DNA from: Nostoc mirabile CHAB5784
GTDB taxonomy: Bacteria; Cyanobacteriota; Cyanobacteriia; Cyanobacteriales; Nostocaceae
DNA: 64,000 nucleotides
Assembly: GCF_020829645.1 (NCBI RefSeq)
Contig: NZ_JAIVFS010000004.1
Coordinates: forward strand, 1 to 64,000
Direction of reading: 5' to 3'
In this document: piece after piece, positions 1 to 8,580 of the stretch
Layout of the letters: each line of letters starts with the position of its first letter
How positions within the stretch are numbered: position 1 is the stretch's first letter
Translations under genes and position numbers: made by a program
Notes under the pieces: model-generated
What the model saw: the letters and a program-made list of their open reading frames with translations, nothing else
Databases searched by the model: none
What the model was told of the DNA's origin: nothing

Positions 1-189
1 ATATATTTGATTACTTCTCAATATTTCCGACATAGCAGCGCCTGTATTGTTCACAGTCTTCAAGGAATTTCAAAAATCTCAGCAAATCAGAGCATTTTTC
101 TCTCACCAGAGACATAAAAGAGCGTTATTTAATCCCCCAACCCCTCTTGAAAAGCAAAGCTGTTTCATTCCCTCAAAGGCTCAAAAAAG

Positions 190-240
190 ACTTGTGTTGT
201 GAACGAAAGTACTTGTGTTGTGAACGAAAGTATTTGTGTG
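190..240. repeat. 21-bp minisatellite, about 2.4 copies
   Basis: Two identical 21-bp units (190-210 and 211-231) are followed by a partial third. One frame of the unit reads VNESTCV. The same heptapeptide-like pattern occurs in the arrays at 25293-25601 and 31628-31711, so the three look like one dispersed minisatellite family. No gene is visible in 1-293 apart from this. Confidence 0.8.
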
Positions 241-293
241 TACACCGTAGGTAAAGAGATGAGGCAGATGAGGAAGAACTTTTTACCTTTAAC

Positions 294-763
294 AGGAAGT
301 AGCATACGAAAATCAAGTTATTTGTGTAGAAAATTTGGCAGTGAAGAATATGGTTAAAAATCCTAACTTGGCAAAATCAATATCAGACCAAGGATGGGGA
401 ATGTTTCAAACCATGCTCAGATACAAAGCCGAGAAATTTGGTCACACTTACCAAGAAATAGGTCGTTTCTTCCCATCTTCTCAACTTTGTAACGAGACTC
501 TGCTACCAATCCCAATGCTGCAACACGGTTATGATTCATTGGGTGTAAGGTTTGTAGATTGTCCCCACTGCAATAAACGGCATGATAGAGATATAAATGC
601 CGCCATTAATATTAAAAATGAAGGCTTGCGATTATGGGCGTTAGGAACTAGCGCTTCTGCCCTTGGAGGGGATGTAAGACCAAAGTCTTCTGGACGTAAA
701 AAATCCACGAAGACAGAGGCAGTTCCCAATGAATTGGGAAGCCTACACTTACCCGTCTCTTAA
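294..763 (+). pseudogene. tnpB: TnpB (IS200/IS605-IS1341 type) C-terminal remnant
   Basis: C-terminal part of a TnpB RNA-guided nuclease, recognised by the run VICVENLAVKNMVKN, then LAKSISD, the GRFFPSS block, a CPHC zinc pair and the final RuvC block HDRDINAAINI. The reading frame continues upstream of the first usable start codon to a stop near position 292, so the N-terminal RuvC-I/II half is missing. The first zinc knuckle is also broken: only one Cys (SSQLCNE) remains where CxxC is expected. The stop lies inside the hairpin that marks the right end of such elements. Almost certainly non-functional as a nuclease; a shortened protein could still be made. Confidence 0.85.
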
Positions 764-770
764 GTGTAGG
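723..770 (+). other. IS200/IS605-type right-end hairpins
   Basis: Two inverted repeats follow the tnpB zinc-finger code: an 8-bp stem with a 2-nt loop (723-740, TTCCCAAT/ATTGGGAA) and a perfect 10-bp stem with a 9-nt loop (742-770, CCTACACTTA/TAAGTGTAGG). Subterminal hairpins at the 3' end of tnpB are the binding site of TnpA in this family and lie in the region that gives rise to omega RNA. No tnpA is visible nearby. Confidence 0.6.
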
Positions 771-777
771 TAGTTCA

Positions 778-1671
778 CTACGTAAACTGCGAACCCAGAA
801 TCATTGTCCCAATTCCAACATCAGTAAAGATTTCGAGTAACAGGGCGTGGGGAATGCGACCATCGATGATGTGTGCTGCACGGACTCCTTGAGCAAGCGA
901 TCGCACACAACAACTGACTTTGGGAATCATCCCACCGCTAACTATACCATTGGCAATCAACTCGCGGGCTTCACGAATATCTACTTTTGGAATCAAAGTA
1001 GATGGGTCTTTGTAATCTTTTAAAATTCCACTGGTGTCAGTCAGTAAAATTAACTTTTCTGCTCCCAGTGCAGCAGCGATTTCTCCTGCTACAGTATCGG
1101 CGTTAATGTTATAAGCTTGCCCGGTTTCGTCTCCGGCGACGCTCGACACTACCGGAATATAGCCATTGCTAGCGAGGGTCTCCAAAATCTTGATATTCAC
1201 ATTGCTGACTTCCCCCACAAAACCGATGCCTTCTTGACCTTGGGGACGGGCTGTAAATAGATTACCGTCTTTACCGCAAAGTCCTACAGCCAATCCACCA
1301 GCTTGGTTAATTAGCGCGACAATTTCTTTGTTAACTCGACCAACTAAAACCATTTCTACCACATCCATTGTGGCAGCATCAGTGACTCGCAGACCATTCT
1401 TAAATTGTGGTTCAATTCCCAGCTTATCTAACCAACTGTTAATTTCTGGGCCACCGCCGTGTACTACAATTGGACGCAAGCCCACGCAGGATAAGAATAC
1501 AATGTCGCGGATAACTTTGTCTTTGAGTGTGCTATCTTTCATCGCTGCGCCACCATATTTGACAACAACAGTGCGACCGGCGAATTGTTGAATATAAGGT
1601 AGTGCTTCGCTTAGTACACGCACACGAGTGGCTTCAGCTTGCCTGATGTATTCAGAATGGTTGACCGTCAT
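778..1671 (-). CDS. argB: Acetylglutamate kinase
   Basis: Phosphorylates N-acetyl-L-glutamate with ATP, the second and usually feedback-regulated step of arginine synthesis; cytoplasmic. At 297 residues the length is typical. Seen: the N-terminal VVKYGGAAM lysine/glycine loop, the VVHGGGPEI substrate loop, [12 protein letters not shown] and [11 protein letters not shown] in the ATP-binding half, and the C-terminal GGMIPKV motif. In cyanobacteria ArgB is the target of the PII protein; the residues needed for that were not checked individually. The gene stands alone: no other arg gene adjoins it. Its 3' end abuts the IS right-end hairpin, only 7 nt from the 742-770 stem, so the insertion apparently stopped just short of the gene. 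Confidence 0.97.
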   Translation of the reverse strand: MTVNHSEYIRQAEATRVRVLSEALPYIQQFAGRTVVVKYGGAAMKDSTLKDKVIRDIVFLSCVGLRPIVVHGGGPEINSWLDKLGIEPQFKNGLRVTDAATMDVVEMVLVGRVNKEIVALINQAGGLAVGLCGKDGNLFTARPQGQEGIGFVGEVSNVNIKILETLASNGYIPVVSSVAGDETGQAYNINADTVAGEIAAALGAEKLILLTDTSGILKDYKDPSTLIPKVDIREARELIANGIVSGGMIPKVSCCVRSLAQGVRAAHIIDGRIPHALLLEIFTDVGIGTMILGSQFT

Positions 1672-2543
1672 GAGGAGCTGCCGTTAAGAGTTAAAACCTA
1701 TTTCAGTCAGTGTAGAAGACTTTGTAACCTGTAACAATGTCTCATAGCTGCGAAAAGCAAAATAAGCTTTTTGTATAAATATTACTCACAAAAACCTACT
1801 TTTAAAATAGAAGATTAGGTGCGAAGTAATTGAACAAGGTTGCAAACAGGTTGTCTACTTACTGTTAGACATTCTGCGTAGGCGTAGCCCGCCATAGGCA
1901 TCGCTTTGTCAATTTTTCCCTCCCATGCTATCAACAGTATTAGGACTAGCCCTTTCAAGGTGGTATAACTTACGCATTGACAAAAAATACCAAATATGAA
2001 TCAAGGTGAAAAACCATATCTTTCGTAAGGGCTAAGCATTGCTCATTGGTGTCAACTTAAGCTAGAAATAGGTTAACTGTTGGCTTCCTAACCCGCCTAG
2101 AACTAAAGTTCAAGGCTAATAGTTAAAGTCTACTGAAGTAGACTAAAGATTTTTGCGGATATTTAGTAATCAAAAGATTACTTTTGCTATTAGCAAGGAA
2201 CTTAAGTTCCTTGCGGGACATAACTTTTACGTTAAGTTGACACGTATGAGCTTTTTCTGTGCCCCTACAGCATGGTCTATTTCCGATCGCAGGATAATTA
2301 AGAAAAGCCTGAAAACTTCCTCAAGCTCGTTAATTCACATCAGAATGCATTTGTACAGTGCGTAAGTCCTAGGTGGGTAAAAATTTTGGTCAAAAAATTC
2401 CTTTTTAACTAGTTCGGTGGGTTTAAGTCCCCCGGTTCAATAAAAATTTTGTTTTGTGTTGGGGTTAAATCCCCATTACAAAACAAAATTTACGAACTTG
2501 TACTGAGCGTCTTGCCTTGAGCGAAGTCGAAAGGAGCCGAAGT

Positions 2544-2571
2544 ATTACGAATTACGAATTACGAATTACGA
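2544..2571. repeat. Heptamer STRR tract
   Basis: Four perfect tandem copies of ATTACGA. The same heptamer, in either orientation, occurs at 6602-6629 and 20766-20793. Short tandemly repeated repetitive sequences of this kind are characteristic of heterocystous cyanobacteria. Confidence 0.9.
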
Positions 2572-2600
2572 ATTATTTAAGTCCCGCAGCTTTTTTACTA

Positions 2601-2628
2601 AAAAGCCTCATTGAAAAATGAGGCTTTT
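2601..2628 (-). terminator. Hairpin terminator downstream of the TolC-like gene
   Basis: Perfect 12-bp stem, AAAAGCCTCATT/AATGAGGCTTTT, closed by a GAAA loop and ending in a short T run on either strand. It lies 35 nt beyond the stop codon of the minus-strand gene at 2663. The symmetrical A/T ends would let it work in both directions; there is no long U tract. Confidence 0.65.
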
Positions 2629-2662
2629 AGAATTTTTAATTTGAGAGATTAAGTCAGCAGTA

Positions 2663-4921
2663 CTAGCGTAGTCCTCTGAGGGTAACAGACCGTTGTAACT
2701 GAGCTAAAGCACGGTTGTAATCCAAAATTGCTGTGACTCGATTACCTTCAGCTCTTGTGAGGTCGTTTTCAGAGTTAATGACATCAGTTTGAGTGCCTAC
2801 ACCAGCTTGGAATCGCAAACGCGCTAAACGTAGAGCTTCCCTAGCTTGTTCTAAAGCGGTATTAGCGGTTTGAACATTCTCCAAACTAGATTGCTGGGTA
2901 GAAAAAGCTTGTTCTACCTGAAAGCGAATTTGGTTGCGCTGTTCGGCAAATCGAGTTTCTGCGAGCGCAATATTAGCTCTTGACTGATCTGCTCTTGCTC
3001 TTGCTGCTCCTCCATCAAACAAATTTAGGCTTGCCCTAATTCCCAATGAATAACCATCAGTAATGCTGACACCATCATCGAACTGATCTAGTAGGTTGTA
3101 GCTGGCTACCAAACTAACTTGAGGGCCTAGCTCCCCAAGGGCTTGCCTACGTTGTTGTTCGCTGATATTACGTTGTGCCAAAAACTGTTGCAGTTCGGGA
3201 CGATTTTGAAAAGCCAACACAATACTTTGTTCTAGCGTTGGGTTCCAAAGACCAGCCAATTGTACAGGGTCAGCGGCACTGATATTCACCGCCTGTGCCA
3301 AACTCAACCGAGTTGCTAAACGACGACGGGCTATTGCCTGCTGGGATCTAGCAAGGGTTAGGTCTTGTTGGGCATTTGCTAAATTAACCTGCGATCGCAA
3401 CACATCAAACCGTGTACCAACCCCAGCTCGCTCTAATGCTTCTGCATCACGCAAACTAGCCTCAGAGTTCTGCACAGCCGATTGAGCGATACGTACTTGT
3501 TCATCTGCTTGTTGCAAATCGTAGTAGTCTGTGGCAACATTCAGGCGGATTTCCTCAGACTGAGTTTCTACAGCCAACTCATTGAAACGTACCTGTTCTT
3601 CAGCCGCTCTGATGTTAGCTTGTACTCTCCCAGAAGTGTAGATGTTATATGACAGTTCTGCTTCACCAGAAAAAGATGTCCCAGCTTCATCTCCTGGCTG
3701 TGGTATGCCCGTCTGTTGTTCTCTTTGTTCCAACTGAAGCTGAGTACTAGCAGACTGAGTGCGAGTAATATCCGAACTAAGATTAAGAGTGGGTAATAAG
3801 GCAGCTTGCGCCTCCCGTAGGGCAGCTCGATTGCGTTCTAGCTCCAATAGAGACACCTGTAAATCCCGATTATTCTGCCGTGCTAGCTCCAAAGCCTGTG
3901 CCAAAGTAATCGGCTGATTTGCTTGAAGTGTCACTTCCGCCGGTTTGGTAGGAAATTGCAGGGGATTTGAGCTAGGAATCAGGTTCTGTGGAATTTGCAC
4001 CGGCCCTGACGGCGCAGGAGTTACGGTTCTTGGCACAGTGGAAGGTTGCACCGAACCCCCTGGCACAGGAATTATGGTTTCCGGCACTGTGGTCGGTTGC
4101 ACTGAACCCTCTGGTGCAGGAGTTACGGTTTCCGGTGCAGTGGGAGTTGGCGTTGGTTCTGTCGGAATCGGAGTATTACTCTGAGCAATGCGTAAGCCAG
4201 CAGCATTTTGTTGTAAGCAGGTACTTGAGGTCAGTAGCAAAGCGGCTGAGGAATCAGTTTTGCTTTTCCCCAACTCCTGTGGACATTTTGGCGCTGACAA
4301 CAGTTTTGCTGATCTTACACCTGTAGCTGAAGTTTGTAAAAATGTTTGCAACTCAGTAACAGTATTTATCTTTTGAACCACTGGCTGCTGTGCAGAAGAC
4401 AGGGACAAAGTTTCTTTTTGGACAGAAGAGGGTTTTAAAGTGTAGTTGGGAACTACTATGCTCTTTGATTCCTGCCCATAAGCGTTTGAATTACTGTTTT
4501 TTTGGTTATTTTGAGCAGAACGGCTGAGAGCAAGCTGTTGGGAAGAATTAGAGGTAGGTGTCAAACTGAAAAATCTACCTTTATCTTTCTTAAGTACTTG
4601 TTTTATTGGCACAACAGTATTTTCAGCCGTAAACACTGGAATACTGTTATTACTTAAAGGCTTCATACTAAGTTTAGTGAAACCGAAAGCAGGTACTAGG
4701 GTTGGAACACTAACATTTGCACCGTTATGCAGTTGCGTATTCATGATGCCCCCAACTAAGTCTTGACCATAAGTGGAAGTCAAAACACTAGGAGAAGAGG
4801 CCAGCTGTACCCCAGTTAGTTTTACAGTACCAGCCCAAGTCGGCTGAGTTGTTAAGACTGCTGCTGTCACACCAGGCAATAAGCTATGGAATAATTGCTG
4901 TCCTTTCACCGCATCCCTCAC
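2663..4921 (-). CDS. hgdD: TolC-family outer-membrane efflux protein (HgdD-like)
   Basis: Outer-membrane channel of type I secretion and tripartite efflux. At 752 residues it is much longer than enterobacterial TolC, as usual in cyanobacteria. Residues 1-30 look like a signal peptide (TAAVLTTQPTWA). A low-complexity region follows, with Pro/Thr-rich near-repeats of about 18 residues (roughly 245-310, P-E-T-V-T-P-A-P-E-G type), plausibly the periplasmic or peptidoglycan-crossing part. The two OEP repeats begin near QPITLAQALELA (about 337) and run to the C-terminus with the long coiled-coil helices and LARLRFQAGVGTQTDVI near the end. From memory, Anabaena PCC 7120 hgdD, needed for the heterocyst glycolipid layer, also lies beside kaiC; that and the similarity support the symbol, but a general TolC is equally compatible. 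Confidence 0.85.
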   Translation of the reverse strand: MRDAVKGQQLFHSLLPGVTAAVLTTQPTWAGTVKLTGVQLASSPSVLTSTYGQDLVGGIMNTQLHNGANVSVPTLVPAFGFTKLSMKPLSNNSIPVFTAENTVVPIKQVLKKDKGRFFSLTPTSNSSQQLALSRSAQNNQKNSNSNAYGQESKSIVVPNYTLKPSSVQKETLSLSSAQQPVVQKINTVTELQTFLQTSATGVRSAKLLSAPKCPQELGKSKTDSSAALLLTSSTCLQQNAAGLRIAQSNTPIPTEPTPTPTAPETVTPAPEGSVQPTTVPETIIPVPGGSVQPSTVPRTVTPAPSGPVQIPQNLIPSSNPLQFPTKPAEVTLQANQPITLAQALELARQNNRDLQVSLLELERNRAALREAQAALLPTLNLSSDITRTQSASTQLQLEQREQQTGIPQPGDEAGTSFSGEAELSYNIYTSGRVQANIRAAEEQVRFNELAVETQSEEIRLNVATDYYDLQQADEQVRIAQSAVQNSEASLRDAEALERAGVGTRFDVLRSQVNLANAQQDLTLARSQQAIARRRLATRLSLAQAVNISAADPVQLAGLWNPTLEQSIVLAFQNRPELQQFLAQRNISEQQRRQALGELGPQVSLVASYNLLDQFDDGVSITDGYSLGIRASLNLFDGGAARARADQSRANIALAETRFAEQRNQIRFQVEQAFSTQQSSLENVQTANTALEQAREALRLARLRFQAGVGTQTDVINSENDLTRAEGNRVTAILDYNRALAQLQRSVTLRGLR

Positions 4922-5012
4922 ACGAAAATCAATCTAGCGGCAGAAAACCTTTCTTCACCACAGAATATAGCACGATACTAAATTTAGGAAAGAATATACT
5001 ACGATACTAAAT

Positions 5013-6575
5013 TTAGGGTTCGGAACTCTGTTTGTCTTCAAAACGTCTAACAATGCGAGAAAGTTCCGCCTTTTCATCGATACTAACGCGAGTAGGAGCA
5101 CCGCTAATAATCCGTTCGTAGTTTCGGAATGAATCTTTGATATCGGGCCCGTCAGCAGTAATATTATACTCACGAATGCCCTTATCATGCCAAGAGCCTC
5201 TCATTTTAAATACGTTAATTGCCCGCGACATTTCTCCACGAATTTCTACGTACTGGAGCATCAAAATTGTATCGGTGATCGTGGAAATATGAGAGTCAGT
5301 AATGGAATGCGCTCCCAGAAATTGATCGGTTGTGTTAGTAAAGAAACCAGTAATTTCTTCTTGTTTAGCATAACCCGTCACACCAATCACAAACTGCCGA
5401 AATGCATTATTGCTCACTCCTCTCGCTAATGCTGAGAGTGAATCAATGGCGATGCGGGCTGGTTTGAAGACAGCAATTTCTGATTTAATAATTTGTAAGT
5501 GGTCTTCTAAACCAGTTGATTCGGGATAGGTACAAATTATTTTGAGTAAACCTTGATCTTCTAATTCCTCAAAATCAATTCCCCAAGAGGAAGCATTTCG
5601 AGATAGTTGGGCGCGTGATTCTTCGTAAGCAAATAATATTGCCTGTTCTCCATTGAGACAGCCATCTTGAATAAACTTACTTACTAACAGGGTTTTACCA
5701 GTCCCTGTAGCTCCTGTTGCCAAAATAATCGAATCTTTAAAGAAACCACCACCGCACATTTCATCTAAGGTTTTGACACCAGAAGATACCCTGACATTAG
5801 AAGATCGTTGAGTCAAGCGCATTGCTCCCAGTGGGAAGATGTTAACCCCTTCATTAGTAATCGTGAAGGGATATTCGCCTTTCATGTGAGTTGTGCCGCG
5901 CAACTTGAGAATTTCAGTTGTGCGACGGCGGCGTTCTCCTTCTAAAACGTTGCGAACAATTACTACATTATCGGAAACAAATTCTTCCACTCCAAAAGAG
6001 GCAACGGGACCATATTCTTCGCTACGTTCAGTTGTAATAATAGTGGTGACATTGAGTAGTTTCAGACGGGCTACTAGGCGAAAAATCTCGCGCCGGACTA
6101 CTCCCATTGCTTCATACTGCTGAAATACTGCTGTTATTGAGTCGATTGAAACTCGTTTAGCTTTGTATTTGCGAATCGCATATTGCAATCGCTCAATTAG
6201 CGCAGACAGGTCAAAATTACCAACTATATCCTGTCCTTCAGGATCGGGAGATGCATCAAGAATAAACAACTTGCCTTCCTCAATTAGGCGTGGCAGGTTC
6301 CACCCAAAAACATGAGCATTTTTAATAATATCACTGGGTGATTCTTCAAAAGTAACAAATACTCCTGCTTCGTCAAAGTAGGTGATGCCGTTATAGAGAA
6401 ACTGAAGAGAGAATAAAGTTTTGCCTGTACCGGAAGTGCCACTTATCAAGGTAGTTCTACCAATTGGTAAACCACCATGACTAATATCGTCAAACCCTTC
6501 GATCATCGTGCGAATTTTTTCTACACCTCCAATTTTCGGTGTCTTTTTTGGTTTTACTTGCTCTGTTTCACTCAT
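5013..6575 (-). CDS. kaiC: Circadian clock ATPase/kinase KaiC
   Basis: Core clock protein: a double-ring hexamer that autophosphorylates and dephosphorylates with a daily rhythm under control of KaiA and KaiB. 520 residues, the usual length. Both RecA-like halves are intact: CI has Walker A GTSGTGKT and the glutamate pair in VTFEESP; CII has GATGTGKT and FAYEESRAQL. The phosphorylation site reads DSHISTITD, with adjacent Ser and Thr as in Synechococcus S431/T432. The C-terminal tail with the KaiA-binding segment is present (RIISGAPTRVSIDEKAELS). It lies downstream of kaiB after a 265-bp gap that contains an STRR tract, longer than in a tight kaiBC operon, so a separate promoter is possible. 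Confidence 0.98.
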   Translation of the reverse strand: MSETEQVKPKKTPKIGGVEKIRTMIEGFDDISHGGLPIGRTTLISGTSGTGKTLFSLQFLYNGITYFDEAGVFVTFEESPSDIIKNAHVFGWNLPRLIEEGKLFILDASPDPEGQDIVGNFDLSALIERLQYAIRKYKAKRVSIDSITAVFQQYEAMGVVRREIFRLVARLKLLNVTTIITTERSEEYGPVASFGVEEFVSDNVVIVRNVLEGERRRRTTEILKLRGTTHMKGEYPFTITNEGVNIFPLGAMRLTQRSSNVRVSSGVKTLDEMCGGGFFKDSIILATGATGTGKTLLVSKFIQDGCLNGEQAILFAYEESRAQLSRNASSWGIDFEELEDQGLLKIICTYPESTGLEDHLQIIKSEIAVFKPARIAIDSLSALARGVSNNAFRQFVIGVTGYAKQEEITGFFTNTTDQFLGAHSITDSHISTITDTILMLQYVEIRGEMSRAINVFKMRGSWHDKGIREYNITADGPDIKDSFRNYERIISGAPTRVSIDEKAELSRIVRRFEDKQSSEP

Positions 6576-6601
6576 TGCTTGATAACAAAAGGGTATTAAA
6601 T

Positions 6602-6629
6602 AATTCGTAATTCGTAATTCGTAATTCGT
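6602..6629. repeat. Heptamer STRR tract in the kaiB-kaiC gap
   Basis: Four perfect copies of AATTCGT, the reverse complement of the heptamer at 2544-2571. It lies just upstream of kaiC. The rest of the 265-bp gap (6576-6840) resembles the 2380-2480 repeat, including GGGGATTTAACCCCAAC, and holds no gene. Confidence 0.9.
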
Positions 6630-6840
6630 AATGACGCTCGCGGACTCGCTAACGCTGCGCTAACGTAAATTTTGTTTTTTAATGGGGATTTAACCCCAAC
6701 ACAAAACTTGCTTTTTTATTGAACCGAGGGACTTAAACCCACGTAACTAGTTAAAAACTGTTTTTTATGACTAAATTTTTGACTCTATTTTGGCGAGGCT
6801 ATTTGTAAACATGGCTCCCCTACACAGTTAAAACTTTCGC

Positions 6841-7167
6841 TCATTCATTATTTTCTTCTTCAAAATCTCCTTCACTCAGTTCTTCATAAAGCAAATCTAA
6901 CCCAATCAATACTCTTTCCCTATCTGAAAGATCCCCGATAATTTTGCGAACGGGTGGAGGCAAAATTTTAGATAATGTTGGCGTCGCCAATATTTTATCT
7001 TCTTCTGCCAGTTGCGGGCTTTTCAGTACATCGATCACTTTTAAAGCATAAACACCTTTAAACTCCTGCTCTAAAATATTTTTGAGTGTTTTTAATGCCC
7101 GGACTGAATTAGGGGTATTTCCTGCTACGTAAAGTTTGAGAACGTAGGTTTTTCTGGCTTTATCCAT
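6841..7167 (-). CDS. kaiB: Circadian clock protein KaiB
   Basis: Fold-switching, thioredoxin-like clock protein that binds phosphorylated KaiC CI, sequesters KaiA and recruits output factors. 108 residues, typical. Seen: [18 protein letters not shown] at the N-terminus, [23 protein letters not shown], and the conserved [12 protein letters not shown] core followed by the acidic tail ([10 protein letters not shown]) common in cyanobacterial KaiB. It is the middle gene of kaiA-kaiB-kaiC, 82 bp downstream of kaiA, so co-transcription with kaiA is plausible. Confidence 0.98.
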   Translation of the reverse strand: MDKARKTYVLKLYVAGNTPNSVRALKTLKNILEQEFKGVYALKVIDVLKSPQLAEEDKILATPTLSKILPPPVRKIIGDLSDRERVLIGLDLLYEELSEGDFEEENNE

Positions 7168-7249
7168 ATACTTACAAGCTAGTCATGAGAATATAAATAC
7201 AATATTTGTTTGCCCATTGTCGGTGGCTAACAACATCGATAAGTTTAAT

Positions 7250-7831
7250 TTATCTAGAAATTGAACTTCTATAGAGTTCGCACAGGTGAGCCAGGATATC
7301 TATCAACGTTAGACGGTAATCAAGTAACGCTTCATTGCTCCTTCCTTCTAATTTTAGCTGGTTAGAAAATTCTTCAATTACCTCCATGTGAATTTCAATG
7401 ATTTGAGGCACAGGAATATTCGCATAAAATATAGTATTGATAAATTTATCAATTTTTTCTTTGAGTGTTTTATCTGTGGTAAAATAGTTTATAAGAATCA
7501 GGCTATAATCTGATTTAAGGTGTCTTAATAATCCTTGCCTTTCTGCTGGAGTCATCTCCTGGAAATGCTGTTGGCTTTTTTGGGTGTGACTGGCAAATAC
7601 ATAAATGTACTTGTCAGTGGATGCTTGATTTGGATCTTGTTGGAGACAATTTGGTAAATAGTTGATTTTTCCAGAGGTAGTTGCAGCAACGGGTAGATAG
7701 CAAAAGTGGGCAATAATCGCGTCAATAACTTTCCATACCCATCTGCTCCAACCTTTTTGGTTGTCTAAGTCAACTAGATTATTTAAATATTTCTTAACAT
7801 CAGGTTGCAGAATCAATATCGGTAATAACAT
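7250..7831 (-). CDS. kaiA: Circadian clock protein KaiA, shortened form
   Basis: Stimulates KaiC autophosphorylation. The C-terminal 101 residues are a complete KaiA dimerisation/KaiC-binding domain (from MTPAERQGLL, through LILINYFTTDK and IPVPQIIEIHME, to LLDYRLTLIDILAHL). Ahead of it lie 92 further residues, against about 180 in Synechococcus KaiA. Part of this (VWKVIDAIIAHFCYLPV) resembles the last helix of the pseudo-receiver, and LLPILIL resembles one of its strands. So this appears intermediate between full-length KaiA and the roughly 100-residue Anabaena form. An in-frame TAA lies two codons before the ATG at 7831. An AAGGAG sequence is 16 nt upstream of that ATG. An internal start at MTPAERQG (near 7555) is possible. 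Confidence 0.9.
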   Translation of the reverse strand: MLLPILILQPDVKKYLNNLVDLDNQKGWSRWVWKVIDAIIAHFCYLPVAATTSGKINYLPNCLQQDPNQASTDKYIYVFASHTQKSQQHFQEMTPAERQGLLRHLKSDYSLILINYFTTDKTLKEKIDKFINTIFYANIPVPQIIEIHMEVIEEFSNQLKLEGRSNEALLDYRLTLIDILAHLCELYRSSISR

Positions 7832-8580
7832 TTATTCTTAAATCTATCTCCTTGATCGCCTTGACCAAGAAACGTGGGCTGATCAGTTTGGCTAACGCTT
7901 CTAAGGGAATACTAGGTTTGCAGTAAACTGGTGATTCCACCCCAAAACAACGCTCTATGTTAGCAGGTAGTGCTAGTACAGCGCGGCGGAAGTTAAAAGT
8001 CAAAACTTTTGTATATCAAGGCTTTTACTTCTTTAAAATGGTAGCTTGATTTACGCCTTGCAATGCTAGCCACTCAACAACTTAGTGCAGCAACTGAGTA
8101 ATTAGACTTAGTAGGTCTTTGATGATGAGGTATCTGTCGGCATAGCAAGACACAGTGATTAATCTATTATTTGCATATTTATGTATGTAAATAGATAGAT
8201 TTTTTTATTTTGCTCCTTGATAAGATACTTAAACGAACTTAAAGGATTGTCCCATTCTAAATCATTATAATTCCTCAAGGTTCTAAAGCGATTCTTTGGG
8301 GCCATAATTGTTTTAGCTGTCGCTATCGATGAGGAGTTTAAATACCAGTAAGAGACTGGGGAGGCTAGTTGCTAGAACTTAGAAACGTCGCCTCTTGGAA
8401 AAATATAAAGGACGCAAAAGTGCCCGTGAGGGGAAATCCCGTTTTTTTAATGGCGTTGAAATAACCAGAGTTGCTTATATGAGTCTTCTTAGAGGATATG
8501 GCTTCAGGCGAAAACACCATCAACAGTTGGCAGATGGAAATGCCGGAGGGTTCCACAGGAAGAATGACCCCAAAAGCCCT
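7832..8580. other. Divergent promoter region between kaiA and a hybrid kinase
   Basis: About 750 bp upstream of both kaiA (minus) and the kinase (plus), so both promoters must lie here. A 67-codon minus-strand frame (7800-8003) overlaps the kaiA start but has no recognisable family. The AT-rich part at 8030-8290 is the likeliest promoter area. The frame of the downstream kinase stays open back to 8395, but those 62 codons look non-coding. Confidence 0.5.

Larger units (their letters stand above)
1672..2662. other. Long intergenic region with dispersed palindromic repeats
   Basis: About 990 bp between argB and the TolC-like gene; I see no convincing gene. A 70-codon frame at 2153-2365 lacks any recognisable protein. 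It holds an AGTC..GACT palindrome (2127-2144) of the family also seen at 25743-25855, a solitary TGCGTAAGTCCT end (about 2359-2370) matching the 93-bp elements described below, a heptamer STRR tract and a terminator-like hairpin. The 1870-1905 stretch resembles repeats found elsewhere in the window (for example near 30760-30790). Confidence 0.6.

Noticed and set aside
2153..2365. 70-codon plus-strand frame in the argB-tolC gap
   Set aside because: It runs through palindromic repeat sequence and has no recognisable protein features.
3945..4326. Plus-strand frames opposite the Pro/Thr-rich part of the TolC-like gene
   Set aside because: Low-complexity antisense shadow of a clear gene.
7800..8003. 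67-codon minus-strand frame overlapping the kaiA start, considered as a displaced KaiA N-terminus
   Set aside because: I could not match it to the KaiA pseudo-receiver and it is in a different phase; not enough to call a gene or a frameshift.
8395..8580. N-terminal extension of the hybrid kinase, or a riboswitch in its place
   Set aside because: The extension is basic and unlike any kinase N-terminus, and the GGGAAATCCC hairpin in it does not match a riboswitch class I can recall.
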